Part shown: piece by piece, positions 1 to 7,769 of the stretch
How the letters are laid out: every line of letters starts with the position of its first letter
Numbering within the stretch: the stretch's first letter is position 1
NCBI GenBank assembly: GCA_047974165.1
Contig: JBKECB010000018.1
Coordinates: 1 to 51,961 of the forward strand
Length of the DNA: 51,961 bases
Direction: 5' to 3'
Source of the DNA: Lactovum sp047974165
GTDB lineage: Bacteria; Bacillota; Bacilli; Lactobacillales; Streptococcaceae
The notes under the pieces: model-generated
Told to the model about the DNA's origin: nothing
The model's database searches: none
What the model saw: only the letters and a program-made list of their open reading frames with translations
Made by a program: the position numbers and the translations under genes

Positions 1-552
1 ATTCATCATGTAGAATTAATTCAGAATTTAGGGATTGGAGCAGCGATGCAGACGGGATACAAATATGCATTGGAAAATAATTATGATTTTGCTGTTCAGT
101 TTGATGGAGATGGGCAACATGATTTAAAATCATTGAAGGATTTACTTCAGCCTTTATTAAAAAAAGAAGTTGATTTTACAGTTGGCTCTCGTTTTATAGA
201 TAAAAGTCAATCAGAATATCAGTCATCTTTAATGCGACGTTTAGGAATCTACCTTATTTCAAAAACAATTTATCTTTTTTCTGGTTTAAAAGTGAAGGAT
301 GCAACAAGTGGCTATCGTGCTTGTAATCATAAAGTTATTTCTTTGTTTGCTCAGCGTTATCCAATTAAATATCCTGAGCCTGAGAGCTATATCCAACTTG
401 CACGTAAAAATTATAAGATAAAAGAAGTTGCAGTTAATATGTATGAACGTAAAACTGGAAATTCAAGTATTCGTTCTTGGAATTCAATACCCTATATGTT
501 TTATGTGCTTATATCAATTATTATTTTATCATTTGAAAGAAAGGAGAAATAG
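1..552 (+). CDS. GT2 polyprenyl-phosphate sugar transferase, 5' end outside window
   Basis: The reading frame is open from base 1 (the first residues read IHHVELIQNLGIG), so the gene starts before the window and the ATG at 46 is internal. The remaining part has the signature of dolichol-phosphate-mannose-synthase-like GT2 enzymes: GIGAAMQTGY, then the metal/nucleotide motif DGDGQHD, then DATSGYRA. By family, it should transfer a sugar from a nucleotide donor to a polyprenyl phosphate on the cytoplasmic face. The DUF2304 gene begins directly at 553; that pairing is common for this enzyme type. The predicted product is an undecaprenyl-P-sugar used by GT-C enzymes outside the membrane. The sugar cannot be told from the sequence. 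Confidence 0.85.
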   Translation: MHHVELIQNLGIGAAMQTGYKYALENNYDFAVQFDGDGQHDLKSLKDLLQPLLKKEVDFTVGSRFIDKSQSEYQSSLMRRLGIYLISKTIYLFSGLKVKDATSGYRACNHKVISLFAQRYPIKYPEPESYIQLARKNYKIKEVAVNMYERKTGNSSIRSWNSIPYMFYVLISIIILSFERKEK

Positions 553-897
553 ATGCCAATTCAGTTAAGAGTACTTGGAATTTTTTTAGGTTTATTTTTT
601 TTATTTTACATGATTTACTTGGTAAGAAAGAATAAGGCAGGAGTTCATCAGATTTCGAAATGGCTTATTTTAGGTTTTTTAATCCTTATAGGAGTTATTT
701 TCTTTGATTGTTTTGAACCTTTGGTGAGTTTATTAGGCTTTAAAGTTTTTGCTAACTTCATTTTCTTTGCTTTAATTATGATCTTACTTTTCTTTATTTT
801 TAGTCTACAACTTTCTGTTGTAAAAGCTGAAAAAGAAATTATTTTATTAATGCAAGAACTTTCGCTATTAAAAGCCCAAAAGAAAAGAAGATATTAA
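553..897 (+). CDS. DUF2304 membrane protein
   Basis: This 114-residue protein has three hydrophobic segments (about 5-25, 36-52 and 62-90) and a charged C-terminal tail. Size, topology and its place right after a DPM-like GT2 gene fit the DUF2304 family. The ATG follows the previous stop directly, with AAGGAG at 541-546 as ribosome site. Members of this family are thought to assist or anchor the neighbouring polyprenyl-phosphate sugar transferase, but no biochemical role is settled. The family call is from recall of its pattern. Confidence 0.75.
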   Translation: MPIQLRVLGIFLGLFFLFYMIYLVRKNKAGVHQISKWLILGFLILIGVIFFDCFEPLVSLLGFKVFANFIFFALIMILLFFIFSLQLSVVKAEKEIILLMQELSLLKAQKKRRY

Positions 898-909
898 AAA
901 GGGAAATGA

Positions 910-2247
910 ATGAAGAAGGAAAAAGAGAAGAGAAATAAACACATTAAGAAAAAAGGAAAAATTAAGAAAGTAAAAAAAGAAAAAATACAAACAGAAGGAT
1001 TAAGACGAAGAAGGCGCAAGAAGTCTATTTTTTCGTTATTAAAAAAGAAAGAAGTAACAGAAGAAAGTAGAAATTTTATAAGGCGAAAAAAGCTTAAGGA
1101 AAAAAGATCTTTTATTATTATTTTTAGTCTTCTAGTTCTTTTCTTTCTTTTTATTTTTGTAAGTATTTATAGTCGGAGTCTTGTATCTAGTGCTAAGGAG
1201 GCTGTTCTTGAAACGACTGGTCTGAAAAATCAGTCGAGTAAAAAATCTGATTCAAAAACAGTAAGTTCCTCGAGTAAGAAAAAAGAAGTCCTTCTTCCAG
1301 AAGAAGGACCGCAAATTGCTTTAGCTTCAAATTTTCCAGATCCTGCGATTATTTATGTTGATGAAACTTACTATATGTATGGGACGAATCTTGGTCCACT
1401 GCAGCAACTTCCAATGGCGACCTCAACAGGATTGACAGGATTCCAAGAAGTAGGACAAGCCTTGGCTTACCGGCCTATTTATGGAAATAATGCATCTACA
1501 ACTTCGCCTTATGTAGCTTATATTGATGACCAGTATGTGATGTATCTAGGTGCAAGTGTTGGATCTAATTTACAGCGTCTGTATGTTATTGCAACGGCAA
1601 CATCAGAAACACCAGAAGGTCCTTTTATCCCAACAGATAATGCTTTACTCGGTGCACCAGTTGGCTCGAATGATAATTTTTTTGATCCTGACTTTTTTAT
1701 GGATAAAAAGGAGGGTAACTATCTACTCTACTCTACAGATGGTACTTTGGGAACAAATATTTGGATGCATGAGTTAAGTGAAGATGGCCTTAGTATTACA
1801 GAAGAGGGAGAGTCGATTTTAGTCATGGAATCTACAGATGTAGAAACGCCTGAAGGTGAAATTGTTCCGCGGGTAGAGAGTCCGACTCTTGTTAAGGCTG
1901 AAGATGGAACTTATGTACTTTTCTTTGCTGCAGGTGACGCAGAGCGTGATGATTGCTTTATTGGATATGCGACAAGTAAGGATATTGAAGGTCCTTATGA
2001 AAATCAAGGACCATTAATTACAACGGATACTTTTGAAAATCAGAGCTTTAAAGGTCCAGGAGAGGTAAGTTCTTTTATTGCTAACGATAAGAATTATTTA
2101 ATTTTTAATGGCTGGGTGGGTGAGCATAATAGCTTTGAAGTTATCTGGGGTGGTCGTTATGCCTATATTATGGAATTGACCTGGAAGGATGGACATACAC
2201 CTTACTTTAATAAAACGATGACACAAATACAAGAAACTGGAGCCTAA
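910..2247 (+). CDS. Membrane-anchored GH43-like beta-propeller protein with basic cytoplasmic tail
   Basis: The 445-residue protein has a very Lys/Arg-rich N-terminus (1-67), one membrane segment (about 68-87), a Ser/Lys linker, and an extracellular domain from about 133 with GH43-type propeller motifs. NFPDPAIIYVDETYYMYGT holds a first Asp (D144), NFFDPDFF a second (D259 or D261), and RVESPTL a Glu (E323). These match the order of the catalytic triad in GH43 arabinan/galactan hydrolases, so the fold may be active. A second, separately anchored GH43-like protein lies at 11000-12418 and shares GWVGE near its end. With UDP-Galf synthesis in the cluster, an action on furanosyl residues of the wall polysaccharide is my inference. 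AAAGGGAAA before the ATG is the ribosome site, and a strong terminator follows. Confidence 0.7.
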   Translation: MKKEKEKRNKHIKKKGKIKKVKKEKIQTEGLRRRRRKKSIFSLLKKKEVTEESRNFIRRKKLKEKRSFIIIFSLLVLFFLFIFVSIYSRSLVSSAKEAVLETTGLKNQSSKKSDSKTVSSSSKKKEVLLPEEGPQIALASNFPDPAIIYVDETYYMYGTNLGPLQQLPMATSTGLTGFQEVGQALAYRPIYGNNASTTSPYVAYIDDQYVMYLGASVGSNLQRLYVIATATSETPEGPFIPTDNALLGAPVGSNDNFFDPDFFMDKKEGNYLLYSTDGTLGTNIWMHELSEDGLSITEEGESILVMESTDVETPEGEIVPRVESPTLVKAEDGTYVLFFAAGDAERDDCFIGYATSKDIEGPYENQGPLITTDTFENQSFKGPGEVSSFIANDKNYLIFNGWVGEHNSFEVIWGGRYAYIMELTWKDGHTPYFNKTMTQIQETGA

Positions 2248-2250
2248 CTT

Positions 2251-2278
2251 AAAAGAGAAGATAGTCTTCTCTTTTTTT
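2251..2278 (+). terminator. Rho-independent terminator
   Basis: A perfect 11-bp stem (AAAAGAGAAGA / TCTTCTCTTTT, loop TAG) runs into a T tract, right after the stop of the GH43-like gene. It separates that unit from the next gene, whose promoter begins within 15 bases. Confidence 0.9.
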
Positions 2279-2291
2279 AATTTTAGAGATA

Positions 2292-2300
2292 TGTTATAAT
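2292..2300 (+). promoter_or_regulatory. Extended -10 promoter (TGTTATAAT), leaderless start for GT2 gene
   Basis: A perfect TGN-TATAAT box ends 7 nt before the ATG at 2308, so the transcript should begin at or within 1-2 nt of that codon. The -35 region falls in the T tract of the preceding terminator and is not recognisable, as is allowed for extended -10 promoters. The earlier in-frame ATG at 2299 overlaps the -10 box itself and cannot be on this transcript. Confidence 0.7.
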
Positions 2301-2307
2301 GAACAAG

Positions 2308-3246
2308 ATGAAAGTAAATATTTGTCTTTCGACTTACAATGGCGAAGATTTTTTGTCGGAGCAGATTGAAAGTATTCAAGCTCAGTCTTTTCAAGACTGG
2401 AGACTGTTAATTCGTGATGATGCCTCAACAGATAAGACGAGAGAAATTATTCAAGACTTTGAAGCGTTAGATTCTAGGGTTTGTTGGATAAATAAAGGAG
2501 AAGATAAAAATATAGGATTTGTTGCCTCTTTTTTTGAGTTAGTTCATTATGAAGAAGCAGATTTTTATTTTTTTTCAGACCAGGATGATATTTGGGAAAG
2601 ATGGAAACTTGAGCTGATGTTAGATGAAGCAAAGAAATATAAGTTTGAAATTCCAACTTTATTTTATACAAATTATAAGATTGTTGATAAAAACTTAAAG
2701 ATTTTGTATGAAGGGATGTTAAGAAAGCCTCTGAAAGAGCTTAGAGATTTTTTAACTCTAAATTCAGTTAATGGTTGGACTATGATGATTAACCATCGCT
2801 TGCTAGAGTATTGGAAAAGTGTTGACTCTCTTGATTTTCATGATTGGTATCTGGCAGAGCTTGCTGCGACAATTGGTCAGGTTATTTATATTGATCATCT
2901 AACGGGTTACTATCGTCAGCATGATAAAAATAAAGTGGGAATCCATTCATCAAAGTTAAAAAACTTGTCGGTGGGTTTAATAGAAAGTTGGGATTTGATA
3001 GAAGCTTGTAGACAGCGTGCTTCAAAAATTCTTAAGATATCTGAATTAGAGGTATCAAAAGAAAAGCAAAAAATGCTAGAAGATTTTCTTATACTGGGAA
3101 ACCAAAAATTTACAAGAAGAATCTTTCTTGTCTTAAAGTATAGATATATAAGAATGAATTGGTCGGCATCGATAAAACTTCATTTTTTATTGGTAACAAA
3201 TTGGGGATATAAAAGTTGGAAAAAGAAAAAAAAGAAAAAGAAGTAA
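2308..3246 (+). CDS. GT2 glycosyltransferase (RgpB-like), Lys-rich tail
   Basis: This is a cytoplasmic GT-A glycosyltransferase of 312 residues. It shows the N-terminal strand NICLSTYNGEDFL, the nucleotide motif RDDASTDKT and FFSDQDDIW, where the DQD motif binds donor and metal. These fit the rhamnosyltransferase-like branch of GT2 that includes RgpB. A close paralogue lies at 5367-6308. I chose the ATG at 2308 because the one at 2299 lies within the -10 box. The last codons are a run of Lys encoded by an A-rich tract that overlaps the start of the next gene. Donor and acceptor are unknown. Confidence 0.85.
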   Translation: MKVNICLSTYNGEDFLSEQIESIQAQSFQDWRLLIRDDASTDKTREIIQDFEALDSRVCWINKGEDKNIGFVASFFELVHYEEADFYFFSDQDDIWERWKLELMLDEAKKYKFEIPTLFYTNYKIVDKNLKILYEGMLRKPLKELRDFLTLNSVNGWTMMINHRLLEYWKSVDSLDFHDWYLAELAATIGQVIYIDHLTGYYRQHDKNKVGIHSSKLKNLSVGLIESWDLIEACRQRASKILKISELEVSKEKQKMLEDFLILGNQKFTRRIFLVLKYRYIRMNWSASIKLHFLLVTNWGYKSWKKKKKKKK

Positions 3247-4145
3247 TTGATATTTTATTTCCTTATTACGGAGATATAAAGTTGATGAAAGAGGCAGTAG
3301 CTTCTGTTTTAAAGCAGAGTTATACAAACTGGCGTTTGTTAGTTTTTGATGATGGAATGCCTGGAGATGAAGTAGAAGATTTTTTTAAAAATCTTATCAA
3401 AGAAGAAATAAAAAATACAGGGAAGACTCGTATCTTTTATCATAGAAATGTAGAGAATCTTGGAGCAAATAAAAATTTTAGACAAGCTCTTGACCAAGCT
3501 GAAAGTAATTATTATGTCATGATGGGAGCAGATGATTTGATGAAAGAAAATTTTCTTTCACATTTTATTGATATTTTATCTCAAAGTTCAGAAAGGATAG
3601 ATATTTATCAGCCTAACATAGAGGTTATTGATGAAAAAGGAAAAGTTTATCTTCCAATGGTAGATCGTGTGAAATCTTGGCTGATGCCTAAAAAGTCTGG
3701 GATTTATAGAGGAGAAAATCTTGCAAAAACTTATATTCATGGTTGGCATTATTTTCCTTCGATGATTTGGCGGACAGCTTTAGCAAAGAAGGTTGGTTTT
3801 CATCCTGATTATGTGACACTTCAGGATGTTTATCAGGGCTTGGATATTTTACAAGATTCAGGAAGCTTATATTTAGATAGAGACTGTATTAGTTTTTCTT
3901 ATCGAAGACACTCGCAGTCTGATTCATCTCTTAAGGCACTAAATGGTATTCGCTTTGAGCAAGAAAAAAAGTTTTATCAGCAAAAAGAAAAAGAATTTTT
4001 AGCTTTGGGTTGGAAGCATGCAGCCATATCAGCTCGTAGACATTATTGGTCAAGATTAAATGCTTTAAGTCTAATTCCAAAAGCTATTTTGTCGAAAGAA
4101 GGACAAGCTAAAAAACTCTTCAGACATTTTTTAAATTTAAATTAG
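3216..4145 (+). CDS. GT2 glycosyltransferase, TTG start
   Basis: A 309-residue GT2 enzyme with VIDILFPYYGD, SVLKQSYTNWRLLVFDDG and MMGADDLM (the DxD-like site is GADD). The start is a TTG inside the end of the preceding gene, with GGGGAT about 8 nt upstream. The next in-frame Met would delete the first beta strand of the Rossmann-like fold, so TTG is preferred. The two genes overlap by 31 nt across an A-rich tract, which suggests translational coupling. It probably adds one sugar of the repeat unit, but the specificity cannot be read from sequence. Confidence 0.82.
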   Translation: MEKEKKEKEVIDILFPYYGDIKLMKEAVASVLKQSYTNWRLLVFDDGMPGDEVEDFFKNLIKEEIKNTGKTRIFYHRNVENLGANKNFRQALDQAESNYYVMMGADDLMKENFLSHFIDILSQSSERIDIYQPNIEVIDEKGKVYLPMVDRVKSWLMPKKSGIYRGENLAKTYIHGWHYFPSMIWRTALAKKVGFHPDYVTLQDVYQGLDILQDSGSLYLDRDCISFSYRRHSQSDSSLKALNGIRFEQEKKFYQQKEKEFLALGWKHAAISARRHYWSRLNALSLIPKAILSKEGQAKKLFRHFLNLN

Positions 4146-4149
4146 TAAT

Positions 4150-5370
4150 ATGAAATTTGATCAGAAATTAGATAATTTTTTAAATCAAAAGCTAGAGATA
4201 TCTTCTGAAGCTTTTGATTATAGATTTGGCTATGAAAACTTTGGCCCTTTTTTGTATGGCTTTACAAGCTGGTTAAAGTTAGAGCTAGAGAAAGAAAAAA
4301 TTGAAAAAGTTTTCTTTTTAGCACGTGATGCAAAGATTTTAAAATCAGCTTTTGATTGTCTTTATCCTAAAAATAAAATAAGTCATTATCTTTATAGTTC
4401 ACGTAGGAGTTGGCTTTTTCCAACTTTTGCTTACATGGAAAAAGTTGAAGATTGTGTTGAGCTTATCTTTCAAAATCGTCGAAGTTTGAGCTATATTTTA
4501 AAAAACTTAGGACTAGAAGATAAGCAAGTAATGCTGACAGAAAGGCAGCTTAACAAAAGTTTTGCAAGCTTGGAGGAGCTACTAGAAGATTTGGAAAGTT
4601 TAAACTTTTTGAAGAGCTTCTTTCCAGAAATTCAAAAGCGAGCAAAAAAAGAATTAAAGTATTTACTTGCCTACTTAAAACAAGAGGACTTATCTGGACG
4701 GATAGCCTTGGTAGATATTGGCTGGTACGGTCGAACACATGAAGCTTTGAAAGAAATTTTTAAACAAGAAAAATTAAATCTTAGCTCGATAGCTTTTTAT
4801 ACAGGCTTACGAATCACGGAGCAAGAAGACTCACGCTCTTATCTTTTTAAAAGTCAGAAAAAAGATTATTATTTTACAAAATTTAGAGGAGCGATACAGG
4901 CTTATGAGTCTCTTTTTATCGCAAATGAAGGGTCAACTCTCTTTTTTGAAAAAAAAGATGGAAAAATTCAAGCAGTTCAAGAAAAATGGACAGCTCAAGA
5001 AAATAAGATTTTCTTTCGAAATTTTGAAATTCAAAGAGGAGCATTAGATTTTCTAAGAGATTTCAGCCAGTCTGAGCTTTCGAGAGATTACAAGGAGAAA
5101 AAGGAAAACTTTTGGTTTCAAGGTTTAGAGAAAAGCTTAATCTCGAAAACAAGTCTAGAAATAGCTGAATCTCTCGGACGATTACGACTTGATCATGGAG
5201 CAGGTGAAATAAAATATTTGGCTCAAGCAAATTCATTATTTTTTTATCTTTGTCATCTTAAACAATTTAAGCAAGACCTTTCATCAATGGTCTGGCTTTC
5301 AGGATTTATGACGCAGCTTTTTAAAATAAAAGCACCTTACTACTTACTTTTGAGGTTTTTATCTAAATGA
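4150..5370 (+). CDS. HAD-like protein of polysaccharide loci (COG5610-like)
   Basis: This 406-residue soluble protein lies among glycosyltransferase genes and is not one itself. Its motifs VFFLARDAKILK (about 55-66), YLYSSRRSWLFP (about 80-91) and LVDIGWYGRTHEAL (about 187-200) recall predicted HAD-superfamily hydrolases of surface-polysaccharide clusters, which carry F-LARDG, SRR and D-GW-G motifs. The classic HAD DxDx(T/V) start is not obvious, so catalysis is uncertain. It overlaps the next GT2 gene by ATGA and must be co-translated with it. Role unknown; modification or sugar-phosphate processing is a guess. Confidence 0.5.
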   Translation: MKFDQKLDNFLNQKLEISSEAFDYRFGYENFGPFLYGFTSWLKLELEKEKIEKVFFLARDAKILKSAFDCLYPKNKISHYLYSSRRSWLFPTFAYMEKVEDCVELIFQNRRSLSYILKNLGLEDKQVMLTERQLNKSFASLEELLEDLESLNFLKSFFPEIQKRAKKELKYLLAYLKQEDLSGRIALVDIGWYGRTHEALKEIFKQEKLNLSSIAFYTGLRITEQEDSRSYLFKSQKKDYYFTKFRGAIQAYESLFIANEGSTLFFEKKDGKIQAVQEKWTAQENKIFFRNFEIQRGALDFLRDFSQSELSRDYKEKKENFWFQGLEKSLISKTSLEIAESLGRLRLDHGAGEIKYLAQANSLFFYLCHLKQFKQDLSSMVWLSGFMTQLFKIKAPYYLLLRFLSK

Positions 5371-6308
5371 CTAGAACTCTTTTAATTATGGCAACTTATA
5401 ACGGTTGTCAATATCTTAAACAACAACTTGACTCTATCCGAAAGCAGGAGTATCCAGTAGATAGACTTATCTTTCGAGATGATGCCTCAACTGATGAGAC
5501 AGTCTCTCTTTTGAAAACATATATTTCAGAATATAATCTTAGCCACTGGGAAGTGAGAGAGAATGAAAAAAATATTGGCTGGCGTCATAACTTTCATCAG
5601 CTTTTAATTGATGCTCAAGATTATTGTCCCGAATTTATCTTTTTTTCAGATCAAGATGATATTTGGGACTTGGATAAGAATAAAAAGCAACTTGAGATAA
5701 TAGAAAATCATCCAGAAATAGACTTGCTCACAGCAGATATGAAAGTTTTAAAAATAAATAAAAAAGTTTCGGAAAATCATTATCATGAGTTTTTAGATAA
5801 GGAAAATAATTTATCGAAATTCCCAGAACGTTTAATTTATAAATCCTTTCGCCCAGGATGGACACTTGTTGTTCGCAACCAATTGGTTAAAGATACCCTT
5901 TCTTTCTGGCCTAAAGAGATAGAAATTAATCATGATGCTCTTTTAGAAGATTTATCCTCCCTACTAGGAAGAGGCTATAATCTTAACCGATCTGTTGGTC
6001 AGCACTTGCGACATGGTAAAAATGCAAGTGGAAAAGCAATTATTTCTCTAAGCTCTACACGGCAAGAGCATATCAAAGCCTTATATGATTATCAAGGATT
6101 TTTTGAAATAATCTATCAAGTATTAAAAAAAAGACATCGAGTACAAGCTCAGGAAGTAAAAGAAATTGCAGACTTTTACCAGCGACGTTATGAACTTGCA
6201 CAAGTAGGAGAAAAAAATAAAATTTTAAAGGGGATTATCAAAGATTGGTCTTATTACGAGTCTTTTTCAGGTCGAATCAGAGATTTTCTCTTTACTTTTA
6301 AGAAATAA
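5367..6308 (+). CDS. GT2 glycosyltransferase (RgpB-like), paralogue of 2308-3246
   Basis: A 313-residue GT-A enzyme with MATYNGCQYLKQQLDSIR, FRDDASTDET and FFSDQDDIWD. The first 120 residues follow the same pattern as the enzyme at 2308-3246, including the RDDASTD and SDQDDIW blocks, so the two arose by duplication and probably use the same or related donors. It overlaps the preceding gene by 4 nt (ATGA), and the flippase gene follows after 2 nt. All four genes 2308-6308 therefore appear to be one translationally linked glycosyltransferase block. Confidence 0.85.
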   Translation: MTRTLLIMATYNGCQYLKQQLDSIRKQEYPVDRLIFRDDASTDETVSLLKTYISEYNLSHWEVRENEKNIGWRHNFHQLLIDAQDYCPEFIFFSDQDDIWDLDKNKKQLEIIENHPEIDLLTADMKVLKINKKVSENHYHEFLDKENNLSKFPERLIYKSFRPGWTLVVRNQLVKDTLSFWPKEIEINHDALLEDLSSLLGRGYNLNRSVGQHLRHGKNASGKAIISLSSTRQEHIKALYDYQGFFEIIYQVLKKRHRVQAQEVKEIADFYQRRYELAQVGEKNKILKGIIKDWSYYESFSGRIRDFLFTFKK

Positions 6309-6310
6309 AA

Positions 6311-7735
6311 ATGAAATTAATAAAAAATATGGCTTATAGTACAGTCTATCAACTATTGACTGTACTACTTCCTTTAGTGACGATCCCCTATGTTTCGAGA
6401 GTACTTGGTCCAGAAGGAATTGGAATTAATGCATATACAGCGGCTGCGGTCAGCTATTTTATGCTTTTTGCTAATCTAGGTATTCAAATGTATGGGAACC
6501 GAGAAATTGCTTATCAGCAGGCTAACAAACATGAAAAAAGTCGCTTATTTTATGAACTTATTATTTTAAAAGTATTGATGGGATTACTTTCTCTTTTAGC
6601 TTACTTTTTCTTTACTTTCTTTCAAAAAAATTGGCAATTTTTATACCTCCTTCAAAGTATTCAACTCTTAGCCGTTATGTTTGACATCTCTTGGTATTTT
6701 ATGGGGACCGAAAACTTTAAGATTTTAACTATAAGAAATAGTCTAATTAAACTCTTGCTTATCCTTTTAATCTTTATTTTTGTGCGTCGGTCAGAGGATT
6801 TATGGCTTTATATTTTTCTCATGGCAATGACAACTTTTCTAGGAAACCTCAGCGTTTGGCCATTTTTAAGAAAAGAAATCAGTAAAGTAAGTTTTAGAGA
6901 GCTAAAGGTTCGTAGGCATTTAAAAGCTACTCTTTTATTATTTCTTCCCCAAATCATCATCCAAATCTATCTGTCAATCAATAAAACAATGCTGGGCTTA
7001 ATGCAAGGAATGGAAGCTGCAGGATTTTTTACTCAGTCAGACTCGATTGTAAGAGTTGCCTACACCTTGACCAGTAGCTTTAGTGCAGCATTTTTACCTC
7101 GTCTTTCCTCCTTATTTTCAAAAGAAAAATCAGAAGAAGTTAAAAATCTTACTTTAAAATCTTTAGAATTAATGAATGCAACAAGTTTCTGGGCAATAGC
7201 CTTACTTATGGGAGTTTCATCTAGTTTTGCCAGCTATTTTTTTGGAAAAGAGTACCTTTCAGTTTCCAGTTTAATCTTTGTTGAATCTCTGGTTATTCTT
7301 TTTATTTCTTGGGGAAATGTTTTTGGCTCTCAGTATTTGCTTGCCTCACGAAAAATGTCTGTTTACTTTATGTCATCAGTCTTAGGAGTCGCAGTTAATT
7401 TAACAGTTAACTTTCTACTTATCCCCTCAATGGGAGCAATGGGAGCAGTGATTTCTACAGTTTTGACAGAACTTACCGTTTGTCTTTATCAAATTTCTTC
7501 TTTAAGAGCTATCTTTAAATTCTCTGAAGTTTTTGGAAATCTTTGGAAGTATTTACTGTCAGCTTTTCTTTGCTTTTTACTTGTTTATAGTCTCGATCTT
7601 TATTTATCAGCGGGTATTTTTAATTATCTTTTAGAGTGTCTTTTAGGGACAAGTTTCTACATTTTATTTTTATATCTTTTAAAAGCTCCCATTTTTCAGA
7701 TTATTCAACCAATAATTTTACAAATAAAGAAATGA
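6311..7735 (+). CDS. Wzx-type polysaccharide flippase
   Basis: This 474-residue protein is hydrophobic throughout, with about 12-14 membrane segments. It begins with the family pattern YSTVYQLLTVLLPLVTIPYVSRVLGPEGIG, typical of the oligosaccharide/polysaccharide transporter (PST, MOP superfamily) group. By family it moves an undecaprenyl-PP-linked repeat from inside to outside. The cluster also has an ABC exporter (RgpC/RgpD), so two polymers or two sub-units are probably exported by separate routes, as in lactococcal wall polysaccharides with a rhamnan and a separate pellicle part. Confidence 0.88.
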   Translation: MKLIKNMAYSTVYQLLTVLLPLVTIPYVSRVLGPEGIGINAYTAAAVSYFMLFANLGIQMYGNREIAYQQANKHEKSRLFYELIILKVLMGLLSLLAYFFFTFFQKNWQFLYLLQSIQLLAVMFDISWYFMGTENFKILTIRNSLIKLLLILLIFIFVRRSEDLWLYIFLMAMTTFLGNLSVWPFLRKEISKVSFRELKVRRHLKATLLLFLPQIIIQIYLSINKTMLGLMQGMEAAGFFTQSDSIVRVAYTLTSSFSAAFLPRLSSLFSKEKSEEVKNLTLKSLELMNATSFWAIALLMGVSSSFASYFFGKEYLSVSSLIFVESLVILFISWGNVFGSQYLLASRKMSVYFMSSVLGVAVNLTVNFLLIPSMGAMGAVISTVLTELTVCLYQISSLRAIFKFSEVFGNLWKYLLSAFLCFLLVYSLDLYLSAGIFNYLLECLLGTSFYILFLYLLKAPIFQIIQPIILQIKK

Positions 7736-7747
7736 CTTAAAATCTTG

Positions 7748-7756
7748 TGATATAAT
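7748..7756 (+). promoter_or_regulatory. Extended -10 promoter (TGATATAAT), very short leader
   Basis: A TGN-TATAAT box ends 13 nt before the ATG at 7770, giving a predicted leader of about 6-7 nt and no Shine-Dalgarno. No terminator was seen between the flippase stop and this box, so it is probably an internal promoter added to read-through from upstream. Confidence 0.6.
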
Positions 7757-7769
7757 AAATTATTAAACT

